The position numbers were made by a program, and so were the translations under genes. From Pseudomonas nicosulfuronedens (lineage in GTDB: Bacteria > Pseudomonadota > Gammaproteobacteria > Pseudomonadales > Pseudomonadaceae), in the NCBI RefSeq assembly GCF_005877905.1, contig NZ_SWDV01000008.1, positions 1 through 64,000 on the forward strand: DNA of 64,000 nucleotides. The letters are read 5' to 3'. Positions 34,105 through 44,426 of this stretch are shown here, piece by piece. The stretch's first letter is position 1. Each line of letters opens with the position of its first letter. The notes beneath the pieces were generated by a model. The model had not been told where the DNA came from, ran no database searches, and worked only from the letters and a program-made list of their open reading frames with translations.

Positions 34105-35856
34105 ATGAGCGACAATACGCCCTCCAGCAGCCAAGACAGCACCCCTTCGCCGACGCCGGCCCAGGCCCCGAGCCGTGGCCCGTTGATCGCCATCGGCGCG
34201 CTTGCCGCCGCGCTGGTGGCCGGCGGCCTGGCCCTGGCCTTCGGCCTGATCCCTGCGTTCCATTCGGCGCCGGTGGGCACCCTGGAAGCGCCCGAAAGCC
34301 CAGAAGTGGTCCGCGACCTCAAGCGCCCGGATGCGTTGATCGAGAGTGCCTCTCTCAGTCAGCTGCCCAAGGCGCTGCTGGAAGTGCCGCTGCTGCGCGA
34401 CGTGCTCACCGAGGACTTCGTCTTCTACTACGAGAACAACGCCGACCGCCTGGGCCTGGCCGGCACCCTGCGGCGCATCGTCTACGAACACGACCTGACC
34501 CTGAAGGACAGCGTGATCGAGGAACTGCTCGACCAGCCGGCCCAGGTAGCCCTGTGGCGTGGTGCCGATGGCCGTCTGCGTGACTTCATGGTGGTGCTCA
34601 GGCGCGGTGGACTGGCCAAGGTGCTGGAGCCGCTGGCCAAGGTCGCGGCCGATGACACCCAGCTGAAGAAGGTTGCGGAAATCCAGGTGAAGGGCGGTGC
34701 CACGCCGGTCTACAGCCTGCGCTACGGCGCTGAGAAGACCCTGCTGTTCGTCTCCCGTGGCGACCAGATGCTGGTGTTGTCGAACCCGAAGATGCTCTTC
34801 CCCAATCCGGACTACGACACTCTGGGTGAGCCCGATGCCGCGATCGCCAAGGATCTGGGCACTGCGCTGGAAGGTGAACCTCTCTTCGCCAAGGACTTCG
34901 CCCTGGAGCCGCGCGGCGAGCTGAAACAGCGCATCACCCTGGGCGCTGGCGTGCTCGCGATGGGCTACCAGCGCTTCATCCCGACCTTTGCCGGCGTGCG
35001 TTTCGAGCAGGGCAAGGATGGTTGGCACAGTTACCTCGCACTCAACGAAGTCGCCCGCCAGCCGGACCTGGACTTTACCCCCGTCTGGCAGGCGATGCCC
35101 ATGGGCGCCAGCGCGTGCGTCGCGTTGCCGGTCACGCCGGGCCTGTATGACAACATGCTGGTGAAACTGGGCGCCGAGCAGAAGATGGCCGCGGCATTCT
35201 CCGAGCACCTCTCCGGCGCCGCCGGCTTGTGCTGGTACCCGGATTCGCGGCTGCACTCTCCGCTGTTGGCGGTGAAGCTCGACGCCCCTGCCAGCCCCGA
35301 GCTGGACGAGCAGCTGGGCAAGCTGTTCGGCAGCATGATTGGCGCCTACGAGGCCAACGTGGAGACCGGTGCCTTCGAGGTTGAAAGTCGAGCCGAGGGC
35401 GAAGGGCGTCTGTGGCAACGCCAGGTCAGCTCGCGCTTCGGCCAGTATCAGGCGAGCGAGGCGGAAAATCCCGACCAGGTCAGCGGCAACGGGTTCTTCC
35501 GCGTCAGCCTGCTGCGCGATGGCAACACCCTGCTGTTCTCCATCGACGACAAGCTGCTCGACAAGGCCCGCAACACCCTGGCCAAGCGCTTCCCGCCGCT
35601 GGCCGACGTGCTGCCCAAGGATGCCCTGGTGCCGGCGTACCTGGCACCCAAGACGCTGTCCGCACTGCTCCAGCGCGAAACCCTCGACAGCCTGCCGCAG
35701 GATATCGAACCGGTGTTCCGCAACGCTGCCGACACACTGCTCCTGCCACGCCTGAAGACCCTCGCCGGCAACGGCTCCTACGCCCTGACCCTGCCGGCCG
35801 GCAGCGAGCCCAGTGGCGAGTGGGAGTGGCTGCCGCTGGAATGGAAGGCACTGTGA
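34105..35856 (+). CDS. magB: MagB, DUF2138 (YfaA-like) membrane-anchored protein
   Basis: A 583-residue protein with a cytoplasmic, Ser/Pro-rich N-terminal tail (about 25 residues), one membrane helix ([23 protein letters not shown]) and a large periplasmic domain. Segments such as [21 protein letters not shown] and [22 protein letters not shown] are typical of DUF2138. Biochemical role unknown; it is always in mag/yfa-type operons with the macroglobulin. ATG 34105 is preferred over 34084, whose ribosome site is adjacent to the codon. Confidence 0.88.
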   Translation: MSDNTPSSSQDSTPSPTPAQAPSRGPLIAIGALAAALVAGGLALAFGLIPAFHSAPVGTLEAPESPEVVRDLKRPDALIESASLSQLPKALLEVPLLRDVLTEDFVFYYENNADRLGLAGTLRRIVYEHDLTLKDSVIEELLDQPAQVALWRGADGRLRDFMVVLRRGGLAKVLEPLAKVAADDTQLKKVAEIQVKGGATPVYSLRYGAEKTLLFVSRGDQMLVLSNPKMLFPNPDYDTLGEPDAAIAKDLGTALEGEPLFAKDFALEPRGELKQRITLGAGVLAMGYQRFIPTFAGVRFEQGKDGWHSYLALNEVARQPDLDFTPVWQAMPMGASACVALPVTPGLYDNMLVKLGAEQKMAAAFSEHLSGAAGLCWYPDSRLHSPLLAVKLDAPASPELDEQLGKLFGSMIGAYEANVETGAFEVESRAEGEGRLWQRQVSSRFGQYQASEAENPDQVSGNGFFRVSLLRDGNTLLFSIDDKLLDKARNTLAKRFPPLADVLPKDALVPAYLAPKTLSALLQRETLDSLPQDIEPVFRNAADTLLLPRLKTLAGNGSYALTLPAGSEPSGEWEWLPLEWKAL

Positions 35857-36485
35857 TCTGCAAACCCCTCATGCTGGTGGCCGGTCTGCTTGCTGCCACG
35901 CTGGCGCACGCGGCGGAGCCTGCACTGGATGCGCAGCAGACCCAGGTGTTCCGCGCCTGGTTCGTGCGTATCGCCGAGGAGCAGCTGCGCCGCGGGCCGA
36001 ACCCGCGCTGGTACCAGCAGGACTGTGCAGGGCTGGTGCGCTTCGCCGCCAACGAGGCGCTGAAGGTGCACGACGCCAAGTGGCTGCGCGCCAACGGCAT
36101 GTCCAACCGCTACCTGCCGCCGGAACTGGAACTGTCCGACGCGCAGCGCAACCTCGCGCAGACCTGGCAGCAGGGAGGCGGCAAGACCGGCCCCTACGTC
36201 AACGCGATCAAACTCATTCAATACAACAGCCAGCTCGTTGGCCGTGACCTCAACCAGGCACGCCCCGGCGACCTGATGTTCTTCGACCAGGGCGATGACC
36301 AGCATCTGATGATCTGGATGGGCCGCGACATCGCTTATCACACCGGCACTCGTACGGCGACCGACAACGGCATGCGCTCGGTCAGCCTGCAACAACTCAT
36401 GACATGGAAGGACACCCGATGGATACCCGACGAATCCAATCCCAACTTTATCGGCGTCTATCGCTTGTCCTTCCTGACCCGATGA
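35853..36485 (+). CDS. magC: MagC, DUF1175 (YfaT-like) protein with NlpC/P60-like catalytic residues
   Basis: A 210-residue exported protein starting at GTG inside the magB stop (GTGA), with GGAAGG just upstream. A signal peptide ([16 protein letters not shown]) precedes a domain with [11 protein letters not shown] (Cys58), ARPGDLMFF and [10 protein letters not shown] (His151). These match the Cys-His arrangement of NlpC/P60 peptidases (DCSGLV ... GHVGIY). So it is probably a periplasmic cysteine peptidase or amidase acting on peptidoglycan stem peptides, or a relative of that fold. The next gene starts on its stop codon (ATGA). Confidence 0.88.
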   Translation: MICKPLMLVAGLLAATLAHAAEPALDAQQTQVFRAWFVRIAEEQLRRGPNPRWYQQDCAGLVRFAANEALKVHDAKWLRANGMSNRYLPPELELSDAQRNLAQTWQQGGGKTGPYVNAIKLIQYNSQLVGRDLNQARPGDLMFFDQGDDQHLMIWMGRDIAYHTGTRTATDNGMRSVSLQQLMTWKDTRWIPDESNPNFIGVYRLSFLTR

Positions 36486-39400
36486 ATACGCTGCGCGGCA
36501 TTGCCGCCGCCCTGGCCTGCGCCGGCCTGTTCGCCGCCGTGCCCGCGGTCGTGCAGGCGGACGACGACGTGCCGGCGAGCAACTACACGCCCATGGCCGG
36601 CGAGTCGTTCTTCCTGCTCGCAGACAGCAGCTTCGCCTCCGACGAGGTGGCCAAGGTGCGCCTGGAGGCGCCGGGCCGCGACTACCGCCGCTACCGCATG
36701 GAGCCGTATGGCGGCGCGGATATCCGCGTCTACCGCATCGACCAGCCGCTGGACTTCCTCAAGCGCCAGAAGAACTTGCACCGCGTGCTGTCCGAAGGGC
36801 AGTTCAAGGGCGAGGGCTTGTCCAACACCCTGGCTTACCTGTGGGACAACTGGTACCGCAAGTCGCGTCGGGTGATGCAGCGGACCTTCTCCTACGAATC
36901 GCGCCAGCAGGTCACCGAAGTCGTGCCTGAGCTGAAAATGGGCAATGCCATGCGCGCGCCGACGCCGTATGACGCGCAGCCGCAGTACGCGCCGATTCCC
37001 GGCCTGCCCATGGTCAGCCAGTTCCGCTATCCGCTGTGGGACGCCAAGCCGATCCAGCCTCCGAAGGAGGTCACCCTCGCCGGTTCCTCCAGCGAGTTCA
37101 TCAACGTCGCCCCGGGCAACGTCTATGTGCCGCTGGGCAAGCTGAAACCCGGCCTGTACCTGGTCGAAGCGCTGGTCGGCAAATACCGCGCGACCACCGT
37201 GGTGTTCGTCTCCAACAGCGTCGCGGTGAGCAAGATCGCCGGCAACGAGCTGCTGGTCTGGACGGCGCGCAAGCACGAAGGCACGCCAGTGAGCGGCGCC
37301 AAGGTGCTGTGGACCGACGGCCTGGGCGTGATGAGCAGCGGCAGCAGCGATGCCGACGGCCTGCTGCGCCTGCAGCACGTCAGCCCAGAGCGCTCCTTCG
37401 TGATCGGCGAGGACGAGGAGGGCGGCGTCTTCGTCTCCGAGAACTTCTATTACGACAGCGAGATCTACGACACCAAGCTCTACGCCTTCACCGACCGCCC
37501 GCTCTACCGTCCGGGCGACTGGGTGGCGCTGAAGATCGTCGGCCGCGAGTTCAAGAACTCCCGCGAATCGCAGTCGCCGCAGAGCGCGCCGCTGCGCCTG
37601 TCGGTGATCGACGCCGCCGGTACCACGCTGCAGACCCTGGACCTCAAGTACGACGCCAAGAGCGGCACCAGCGGCCGCTTCCAGCTGCCGGCCAACGCCG
37701 TCGCCGGCGGCTACGAGCTGCGCTTCGATTACCGTGACCAGACCTACAGCAGCGCCTTCCGCGTTGCCGAGTACATCAAGCCGCACTTCGAGATTTCCCT
37801 CGACCTGGCCAAGCCCGATTTCAAGACCGGCGAGCCGGTGAAGGGCAACCTGATCCTGCTCTACCCGGACGGCAAGCCCGTGGCCAATGCGCGCCTGGAG
37901 CTGAGCCTGCGCGCCCAGCAGTTGTCCATGGTGGACAACGAACTGCAGTACCTGGGCCAGTTCCCCGTGGAGCTGTCCAGCGCACAGATCACTACCGACG
38001 ATCAGGGTCGCGCCGCGCTGGACCTGCCGGCGGCGGAGAAACCCAGCCGCTACATGCTCACCGTGTTCGCCAGCGATGGCGCCGCGTACCGCGTGAAGAC
38101 CAGCAAGGAAATCCTCATCGAGCGCGGCGCCGCCCGCTACCGCGTGAGCGCACCGCAGCGTTTCAGCGCCGCGGGCGATCAGGTCGAGTTCAGCTATGCC
38201 GCTGAGCAGCAGACTCAGATCCAGCCCAGCGCCTACCGTTGGCTGCGCCTGGAAGACCGCAGCAGCGGAGATGGCGTTGTGGCCGATGGCAAGTTCGCCA
38301 TCACCTTCGACAAGCCTGGCACCTACAGCGTCGAACTGCGCGACAAGGCCGGCCAACTACTGGGTGGCACCGGTCACTCGGTCAGCGGCGATGGCGTGAA
38401 GGCCGTAACGGGCACCGTGGAAATCGTCCTCGACAAGGCCGAGTACCAGGCCGGTGAAGAGGCGCTGGCGCTCATCACGTTCCCGGAACCGGTGGACGAT
38501 GCGCTGTTGTCGCTGGAGCGCGACAAGGTGGAGGCCACCGCGCTGCTGTCCAAGGGCGGCGACTGGCTGAAGTTGGAGAAGCTCAATCCGACCCAGTACC
38601 GCGCGCGTATCCCGGTGAAGCCGGAGTTCTCGCCGAACCTGACCTTCTCCGTGCTCTACACCCGCAGCGGCGACTACAGCTTCCAGAACGCCGGCATCAA
38701 GGTCGCCGTGCCGCAGGTGGAGATCGCTGTCAGCACCGACAAGGAGCGCTACGAACCGGGCGAGACGGTCACCGTCAATCTCGACACTGCCTATGCCGGC
38801 AAGCCCGTTTCCAGCCACCTCACCGTGAGCGTGGTGGACGAGATGATCTACGCGCTGCAGCCGGAGATCGCCCCGGGCATCGACCAGTTCTTCTACCATC
38901 CGCGCCGCAACAACGTGCGCACCAGCGCGAGCCTCGCATTCATCAGCTACGACGTGGCACTGCCCGGCACGCCCAGCGCACCTGGGCGCGCCAACCGCAG
39001 CGAGCGGGGCGTGAAGGTGCTGGAGCGTCCGCGCCGCGAGGAAGTCGACACTGCCGCCTGGGAACCGGAACTGGTCACCGATGCCAACGGCAAGGCCCAG
39101 TTCAAGTTCCGCATGCCTGACTCCCTGACCCGCTGGCGCATCACCGCTCGCGCCATGGATGACGAAGGCCAGGTGGGCCAGAAGAAGCAGTTCATCCGCT
39201 CGGAGAAACCGCTGTACCTGAAGTGGAGCGGTCCGAAACGCTTCCGCAGCGGCGACGCGCCGGACCTCGGCCTGTTCGTCTTCAACCAGGGCGAGCAGGA
39301 CACCAAGGCTGAGCTGCTGATCCGCGCCAACGGTGGGGAAAAGACCCAGACGTTGGAACTCAAGCGCGGCGTCAACTACATCGCTCTGCCGCAACAGCCG

Positions 39401-41035
39401 CTCAGCGATGGCGACTGGAGCGTGGAGCTGCGCCAGGATGGTCAGGTACGCGACAGCCTCGGCGTGCACTTCAGCCTGGTAGCGGACAGCTGGCAGGTGC
39501 TGCAGTCCAGGCCGTTGCAGGTCAATGCGCAGAACACCCCATTGCAGTTGCCGGCGGATGCCCGCGACGTCAGCCTGCGCCTGGATGACAGCGCCCAGGC
39601 CCTGCTGCGCGGTAACCTCGACTCGCTGCTTGACTACCCCTGGGGCGGCGTCGAGCAGACCGCCAGCCAACTGCTGCCGCTGAGCGTCGCCTACCCGATG
39701 CTGGCGAACGGCGAGCCGCGTGTTCGCGACCGCCTGCGCCTGATCATGCAGACCAGTCGCCTGCGCCTGGTGCAGATGGCCGGCCCGGACGCCTACTTTA
39801 CCTGGTGGGGCGGCGAAGACTACGACGCCTTCCTCACCGCTTATGCCTACTACGCCGACTGGCATGCCAGCCGCGCACTGGACATCCAGCTGCCGCCGGA
39901 GCACTGGCAGCGTGTGCTGGAGCTTTACTCCGCGCGTGCCAGCGCCACGCCGCTGTTGCAGCGCGCACTGATCCTGGCGTTCGCCCGCGACATGAAGTTG
40001 CCGGTGCAGACCCTGGTCAGCGGCCTGCTCACCGACCTGGAGAACGCCGGCAATGGCGAGGCGGCGAAGTCGGTGAACGACTTCGACAGCGACGACAGCC
40101 TGGTCATGGGCCAGCCGGATTCCGAACTGGGCCTGGCAGTAGCCCGTGTGCTGACGGCCAGCCTGGCCGAGCAGAACAAGGTTGCGCTGCCGCAAGGGTT
40201 CGCCAAGCAATTGGATGGCGCGCGCCTGAAGCTGAACACCAGCGACCAGCCGTTCGCCCGTGCTGTGCAGCTCTACAGCGGTACCGTCGATGCCGGCCGT
40301 GCTCGCACACTGTTGCAGAGCCTGGCGCCGCAGCAGTCCACCGTCGAGCGCGCCCTGGCGCTGACCTGGATGCAGCGCGCTGTGGCCGATGCCCCGGCTG
40401 CCGAGCTGCCCAAGCCGATCACGGACTGGAAGGAAGGCCGCAGCACCACCGGCGACGCCTTCTGGCAGTGGCAGGGCAAGGCAGTGCCTGCGCAACTGGA
40501 CCTGAGTGCCGCGCCTTCGCGTCCGCTCAACGCTTCCGTGACCTTCCGCAGCGCCGAAGCGCCAGCCAGCCAACTGCCGGTAACCATCAAGCGCCGCCTG
40601 CTGCGCCTGGTGCCGGGCGAAGATGCGTTTGCCTTCAGCGCCGAGGCACTGGGTGATAAGCCGCTGTCCAGCGACGAGTTGTACCTGGACGAAGTGACCC
40701 TGACCGCCGAACAGGCTCAGGCCCTGCGTTACGGCATGCTGGAAGTACCACTGCCGCCGGGTGCAGACGTCGAGCGCACCACCTGGGGCCTGCAGATCAG
40801 CGGCCTGGGCGGTGTCGAGGCAACCAGCCTGGAGCGCGCACGCAACGAGCCGGGTGACCTGTTCTACGGCGTGCCGGTGGACACCCTGGGCGGCGAGCTG
40901 CGCTTCCGTCATCTGGTCCGCTTCTCGCAGAAGGGCGAGTTCGTCCTGCCGCCGGCCCGCTACCAGCGCCTCTATGCGCCGCAGGAGCAGGCGCTGGAGC
41001 AGAACCCGGCCCTGGCGAAGATCAAGGTCCAGTAA
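36482..41035 (+). CDS. magD: MagD, bacterial alpha-2-macroglobulin-like protein (YfaS type, no thioester)
   Basis: A 1517-residue periplasmic protein, matching the length of P. aeruginosa MagD. A signal peptide ([19 protein letters not shown]) is followed by tandem macroglobulin-like beta-sandwich domains ([16 protein letters not shown] near 345, [20 protein letters not shown]), the A2M core [20 protein letters not shown] near 860 and the helical TED domain. At the thioester site the sequence is WGGVEQTA (1054-1061), so Gly1056 replaces the Cys of CxEQ and no thioester can form. It is thought to trap or inhibit invading proteases. ATG 36482 overlaps the magC stop. Confidence 0.96.
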   Translation: MNTLRGIAAALACAGLFAAVPAVVQADDDVPASNYTPMAGESFFLLADSSFASDEVAKVRLEAPGRDYRRYRMEPYGGADIRVYRIDQPLDFLKRQKNLHRVLSEGQFKGEGLSNTLAYLWDNWYRKSRRVMQRTFSYESRQQVTEVVPELKMGNAMRAPTPYDAQPQYAPIPGLPMVSQFRYPLWDAKPIQPPKEVTLAGSSSEFINVAPGNVYVPLGKLKPGLYLVEALVGKYRATTVVFVSNSVAVSKIAGNELLVWTARKHEGTPVSGAKVLWTDGLGVMSSGSSDADGLLRLQHVSPERSFVIGEDEEGGVFVSENFYYDSEIYDTKLYAFTDRPLYRPGDWVALKIVGREFKNSRESQSPQSAPLRLSVIDAAGTTLQTLDLKYDAKSGTSGRFQLPANAVAGGYELRFDYRDQTYSSAFRVAEYIKPHFEISLDLAKPDFKTGEPVKGNLILLYPDGKPVANARLELSLRAQQLSMVDNELQYLGQFPVELSSAQITTDDQGRAALDLPAAEKPSRYMLTVFASDGAAYRVKTSKEILIERGAARYRVSAPQRFSAAGDQVEFSYAAEQQTQIQPSAYRWLRLEDRSSGDGVVADGKFAITFDKPGTYSVELRDKAGQLLGGTGHSVSGDGVKAVTGTVEIVLDKAEYQAGEEALALITFPEPVDDALLSLERDKVEATALLSKGGDWLKLEKLNPTQYRARIPVKPEFSPNLTFSVLYTRSGDYSFQNAGIKVAVPQVEIAVSTDKERYEPGETVTVNLDTAYAGKPVSSHLTVSVVDEMIYALQPEIAPGIDQFFYHPRRNNVRTSASLAFISYDVALPGTPSAPGRANRSERGVKVLERPRREEVDTAAWEPELVTDANGKAQFKFRMPDSLTRWRITARAMDDEGQVGQKKQFIRSEKPLYLKWSGPKRFRSGDAPDLGLFVFNQGEQDTKAELLIRANGGEKTQTLELKRGVNYIALPQQPLSDGDWSVELRQDGQVRDSLGVHFSLVADSWQVLQSRPLQVNAQNTPLQLPADARDVSLRLDDSAQALLRGNLDSLLDYPWGGVEQTASQLLPLSVAYPMLANGEPRVRDRLRLIMQTSRLRLVQMAGPDAYFTWWGGEDYDAFLTAYAYYADWHASRALDIQLPPEHWQRVLELYSARASATPLLQRALILAFARDMKLPVQTLVSGLLTDLENAGNGEAAKSVNDFDSDDSLVMGQPDSELGLAVARVLTASLAEQNKVALPQGFAKQLDGARLKLNTSDQPFARAVQLYSGTVDAGRARTLLQSLAPQQSTVERALALTWMQRAVADAPAAELPKPITDWKEGRSTTGDAFWQWQGKAVPAQLDLSAAPSRPLNASVTFRSAEAPASQLPVTIKRRLLRLVPGEDAFAFSAEALGDKPLSSDELYLDEVTLTAEQAQALRYGMLEVPLPPGADVERTTWGLQISGLGGVEATSLERARNEPGDLFYGVPVDTLGGELRFRHLVRFSQKGEFVLPPARYQRLYAPQEQALEQNPALAKIKVQ

Positions 41036-41038
41036 GCC

Positions 41039-42682
41039 ATGCACGCGCGCCTGGCCGGCCTGATCCTGCTGTTGCCGCTGAGCGCCCTCGCGGCGCCCGG
41101 TCCGCAAGAGCAGGCACAGCTGGCCTGGCGCACGGCGCAGGGCGATGAACTGCTGCGGCTCGGGCCGCAGCAGGTGCTCGATCGCCAGCCGTTGCCGGCC
41201 GACCTGCACGCTCCGCTGGGCAGCCTGTGGAAACTGTTCGTTTATGCCTGGCTCAACGATACCGGCCAGCAGGAGCCGGCCTACCAGTGCCGTGGCGAGA
41301 GCAAGGAAGAAGTCTATTGCTGCACCACCGGGCAAAGCATCGAGCGCGACGCCGCGCTGGTGAAGTCCTGCGGCCTGTACTTCCAGCCGCAGCGCCTGGG
41401 TATCGACGGCGCCGTCTGGAGCCAGTACTGGCAGGCGCGCCATGCGCCGGCCTGGGTCGCCCGGCTGGACGAGCTGGCCCCGCAGACCGAGGTGCCGGTC
41501 GCCGAATTGCTCGATCAATTGCAGCACCTGCCGGCCCAGGAGCAGGCGCGCAAGGTGCTGCTGGACGTCAGCCTCGCCGCCGATGAAGGCCGCACACCGG
41601 CCGCATTGGGCGGTCGCCTGCGGGTGAAGACCTGGAGTTGGGACGAGAATGGCCAGCGTGAAGGTGGCTTCGCCGGGTGGCTGGTCGATGGCACGCCGCT
41701 CTGGGCGCGCGGGCCGGGGACCAGCAAGACAGTCCTGGCGAAGTACGGCAACGCCATCGGTGCCGCACTGCCGGCTCCTTGGCCCAGCGATCCGGGCCGT
41801 TGCGTCGAAGTCGGGTTGTTCAGCCGCTATCCGCTGAAAGAGGTCTACGACGCACACAACCAGCCCGTCGCCGAAGGTCTTCTGCAAGGTCGGCAGAGCG
41901 TTCTGTTCGCCAATGGCGTCCGGCTGGATGTGGATAGCAGCGGCGATCTTTTCCTTGTGCGCGGCGTCGAAGGCCCGCGTCTGACCGCGCGCCTGTCCCG
42001 CGAGGAGTACGTCGCTCGCGTGCTGGATCGCGAGGCTTCCGCCGTGCCGCCGGAAGCGGCCAAGGCGCTGGCGGTGACCATCCGCACTTATCTGTTGCAG
42101 AACGGAGCCCCGCGCGGCGACTGCCTGAGCATTGACGACAGCAGCCAGCGCCAGCGCGTGGCACCGCGTCCGGCCAGCGAAGCAGCGCGTGGTATTGCCG
42201 CCTGGACGGCCGACCTGGTGCTGGCTGGCGGCACCGTCACCTACCACTCGGACGAGGCGGGGCAGTCGAAACTGTCCTGGCGCGACGCTCAGGAGCAGGC
42301 CGCCAAAGGCCTGCGCTATGACGCGATCCTCGCCCGCGCATTCCCGCGCACCAGCCTCAGCCGCTGGAGCAACCCGACTGCGGCCTGTCAGCCGCTGCCC
42401 GAGGCTGAGCGCTGGTTGAAGGCACAGCGGCGCGACTGGCGCCCGCGCCTGGAAACCGAGGCGGGCTATGAGGAGCTGCAGTCCTTCGCTGTGTGCCGCC
42501 TGAGCAGCGGCCGGCCCTATGTCGACCGCGAACGCCAGCGCATCTATGTGCGCGGGCTGTACTCCCAGCAGGACCGCCTCGACCTGGCTCATGAATACCT
42601 GCACCTGGCCTTCCAGGCGCACCCCAATGGACAAGACGAGGGCTACGTGGAAAGCCTGGCCCGTCGCCTGATACTGGAATGA
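41039..42682 (+). CDS. magE: MagE, DUF2300 (YfaQ-like): PBP-like domain plus SpoIID-like domain
   Basis: A 547-residue exported protein with a signal peptide (LAGLILLLPLSALAAPG). The N-terminal half carries three motifs in the order and spacing of penicillin-binding/beta-lactamase folds: S62-L-W-K65 (GSLWKLFVYAW), S110-C-G (ALVKSCGLYFQ) and K197-T-W (RVKTWSW), followed by GGFAGWLVDG like the strand after KTG. From about 320, EEYVARVLDREASAVPPEAAKALAVTIRTYLL (short blocks) resembles SpoIID/LytB, with Glu332 at the catalytic-Glu position. Formally annotated only as DUF2300. It follows magD after three bases. Confidence 0.88.
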   Translation: MHARLAGLILLLPLSALAAPGPQEQAQLAWRTAQGDELLRLGPQQVLDRQPLPADLHAPLGSLWKLFVYAWLNDTGQQEPAYQCRGESKEEVYCCTTGQSIERDAALVKSCGLYFQPQRLGIDGAVWSQYWQARHAPAWVARLDELAPQTEVPVAELLDQLQHLPAQEQARKVLLDVSLAADEGRTPAALGGRLRVKTWSWDENGQREGGFAGWLVDGTPLWARGPGTSKTVLAKYGNAIGAALPAPWPSDPGRCVEVGLFSRYPLKEVYDAHNQPVAEGLLQGRQSVLFANGVRLDVDSSGDLFLVRGVEGPRLTARLSREEYVARVLDREASAVPPEAAKALAVTIRTYLLQNGAPRGDCLSIDDSSQRQRVAPRPASEAARGIAAWTADLVLAGGTVTYHSDEAGQSKLSWRDAQEQAAKGLRYDAILARAFPRTSLSRWSNPTAACQPLPEAERWLKAQRRDWRPRLETEAGYEELQSFAVCRLSSGRPYVDRERQRIYVRGLYSQQDRLDLAHEYLHLAFQAHPNGQDEGYVESLARRLILE

Positions 42683-43503
42683 TCAGCATGAAACTCGCCC
42701 ATGTGCTCCGCCTGTCCCTGCTCGCCAGCCTGATCCCGCTAGGCGCGCAGGCCGCCGAATCGCCGATCAGCCTGGATACCCCGCTGGGCGGCTGGCGCTC
42801 GGGCGACGGCGACAAGGCCGACTTCCGCCAGACGGTGAACTACCCGGCGTCCTCGGTGAACTCGCGGGAGGACCAGTCCGATACTGCGCGGATCCGTGGC
42901 GAAATCCGTGGGTTGCCCAAGGACAGCAAGGAGCCTGCGCGGCTGGTGGTCAATGGCGTGGCCATGCCGATGCGGGTCGAAAGCGACGGCAGGTTCGACC
43001 GCCCGTTCGCCTTCCCGGCGGGTTCCAACAGCGTCGAAGTCGTCAGCCCGGACGGCCAGCAGCGCAAGCGCGTGCAGTTCTACCACGGCGGCGGTGGCGG
43101 CGAGGTGGCGGCCAAGCTGCGGGTCATGCTGTCCTGGGATTCGGACAACACCGACCTCGATCTGCACCTGGTGACGCCCGATGGTGGGCACGTCTGGTAC
43201 GGCAACCGCTCGCTGCCCAACGGTGCGGCCCAGGACGTTGACGTGACCACCGGCTACGGTCCGGAAATCATCGCCAGCCCGACTCCGCTCAAGGGCCAGT
43301 ACCTGGTCTACGTGAACTACTACGGCGGTGGCTGGAGTTCGGATGAAAGCTCCGGCGACGTGAATGCGGCCAAGCCGCTGACCACGGCGCAGGTGACTAT
43401 CGTCACGGAGGAGGGCACGGTGAACGAGAAGCAGGAGTCCTTCCTGATCCCGATGCGCCAGCCGGGTGAGCTGACACTGGTCAAACGGTTCAGTTATCCG
43501 TAG
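42679..43503 (+). CDS. magF: MagF, secreted DUF2135 (YfaP-like) protein
   Basis: The last mag gene: 274 residues, a signal peptide (LSLLASLIPLGAQAAES), and a DUF2135 domain with LSWDSDNTDLDLHLVTPDGGH and the C-terminal TVNEKQESFLIPMR block. It is clearly paralogous to MagA. It begins on the magE stop (ATGA); ATG 42688 is an alternative. The Asp-rich DTDLDLH turn may bind a metal ion, as judged only by its acidic pattern. Confidence 0.9.
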   Translation: MISMKLAHVLRLSLLASLIPLGAQAAESPISLDTPLGGWRSGDGDKADFRQTVNYPASSVNSREDQSDTARIRGEIRGLPKDSKEPARLVVNGVAMPMRVESDGRFDRPFAFPAGSNSVEVVSPDGQQRKRVQFYHGGGGGEVAAKLRVMLSWDSDNTDLDLHLVTPDGGHVWYGNRSLPNGAAQDVDVTTGYGPEIIASPTPLKGQYLVYVNYYGGGWSSDESSGDVNAAKPLTTAQVTIVTEEGTVNEKQESFLIPMRQPGELTLVKRFSYP

Positions 43504-43510
43504 GGCTCAT

Positions 43511-43577
43511 GTAGGAGCGAGCTTGCTCGCGAACCCGCACCGCTGCGGAGCTGTTCGTGAGCAAGCTCGCTCCTGCA
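43511..43577. repeat. REPIN after the mag operon
   Basis: GTAGGAGCGAGCTTGCTCGC and a slightly diverged inverted copy (GTGAGCAAGCTCGCTCCTGC) flank a short centre. It starts eight bases after the magF stop and may act as its 3' end, since no classical terminator is seen. Confidence 0.88.
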
Positions 43578-43587
43578 GGTTCGCTGT

Positions 43588-43977
43588 TCAGGCTTTCTGA
43601 TCCGCTTGCCACGCCTCGATCACTTCTTGCGCTGCGCGGAACGCGTCGATGGCTGCGGGGACGCCGGCATAGACCGCGCAATGCAACAGCGCTTCGCGAA
43701 TTTCTTCCACGGTGCAGCCATTGTTCAGCGCACCGCGCACGTGGCCTTTCAACTCCTGCGGGCACTTGAGGGCGGTCAGCGCGGCCAGGGTGATCAGGCT
43801 GCGAGTCTTGCGCGGCAGGCCGTCGCGGTTCCACACGCCGCCCCAGGCGTGCTCGTTGACGAAGTCCTGCAGCGGCTGGGTGAACTCGGTGGCGTTGCCC
43901 AGGGCGCGGTCGACGAAGGCGTCGCCCATCACTTCACGGCGAACCTGTTCGCCGGCCTTGCGGTTATCGTTGCTCAC
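43588..43977 (-). CDS. Carboxymuconolactone decarboxylase (CMD)-family protein, PcaC-like
   Basis: A 129-residue alpha-helical CMD/AhpD-fold protein. Similarity to 4-carboxymuconolactone decarboxylase PcaC runs end to end (VRREVMGDAFVDRALGNATEF, RSLITLAALTAL, HVRGALNNGCTVEEIREALLH, CAVYAGVPAAIDAF). No other protocatechuate genes are near, so it may be an isolated paralog with another role. It ends near the REPIN and lies 11 bases downstream of the RlpA-like gene, which suggests co-transcription. Confidence 0.88.
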   Translation of the reverse strand: MSNDNRKAGEQVRREVMGDAFVDRALGNATEFTQPLQDFVNEHAWGGVWNRDGLPRKTRSLITLAALTALKCPQELKGHVRGALNNGCTVEEIREALLHCAVYAGVPAAIDAFRAAQEVIEAWQADQKA

Positions 43978-43988
43978 TTCTGACTCCT

Positions 43989-44372
43989 TCAGAGACCTTC
44001 CAGGCGCACCCGGGCAGTGCCGGAGCGCAACATATTGAGTTGTTCGGCGGCGGCCTTGGAGACATCGATGATGCGTCCACGGCCAAATGGTCCGCGATCG
44101 TTGATGCGCACCACGACACTGCGGCCATTGTCGAGATTGGTCACCCGTACCCGTGTGCCGAAGGCCAGGGTGCGATGGGCGGCGGTCAGGGCATTCTGGT
44201 TGAAGCGCTCGCCGCTGGCGGTGCGTTTGCCGTGGTGGGCCTTGCCGTAATAGGACGCGGTGCCTTCGGCGCGGTAGCCGCGGCCGGAGACCTCCGAGTC
44301 GCTGTCGTAAGATGTAGTGCTACAGCCGGCCAGCAGGGCCAGGCAGCCGACGAGGGCCATGGGTCGCAGCAT
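43989..44372 (-). CDS. Short RlpA-like lipoprotein (double-psi beta-barrel, no SPOR domain)
   Basis: A 127-residue lipoprotein: signal peptide with lipobox LLAGC, then an RlpA double-psi beta-barrel ([57 protein letters not shown], in short pieces). Asp in INDRGPF is the catalytic Asp of RlpA-type lytic transglycosylases. The SPOR domain that brings RlpA to the septum is absent, so it may be a non-septal paralog. GGAGG sits just before ATG 44372. It corresponds to PA4485 in order. Confidence 0.9.
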   Translation of the reverse strand: MLRPMALVGCLALLAGCSTTSYDSDSEVSGRGYRAEGTASYYGKAHHGKRTASGERFNQNALTAAHRTLAFGTRVRVTNLDNGRSVVVRINDRGPFGRGRIIDVSKAAAEQLNMLRSGTARVRLEGL

Positions 44373-44385
44373 CGAACCTCCGGAC

Positions 44386-44413
44386 GAAAAAACGCCGGGC
44401 AAGCCCGGCGTCG
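44386..44413 (-). terminator. Terminator after gatB
   Basis: On the minus strand GACGCCGGGC, TT, GCCCGGCGTTTTTTC forms a tight hairpin with a T6 tail, 14 bases past the gatB stop. It ends just before the RlpA-like gene's ribosome site. Confidence 0.9.
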
Positions 44414-44426
44414 TTGAAGTGTGGGC

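Noticed and set aside
35412-35852. An N-terminal extension of MagC giving 357 residues
   Set aside because: It overlaps magB by over 400 bases and is Arg/Gln/Pro-rich shadow sequence. The GTG at 35853 gives a proper signal peptide.
38357-42634. A 1425-codon open frame antisense to magD and magE
   Set aside because: High GC at third positions leaves the opposite strand free of stops. The product is low-complexity (Ala, Gly, Val, Gln, His rich) and crosses two genes with clear homology on the other strand.
10187-43577. Repeated REP units as a possible CRISPR array
   Set aside because: The units are inverted pairs at isolated intergenic sites, not direct repeats with regular spacers, and no cas genes are present.
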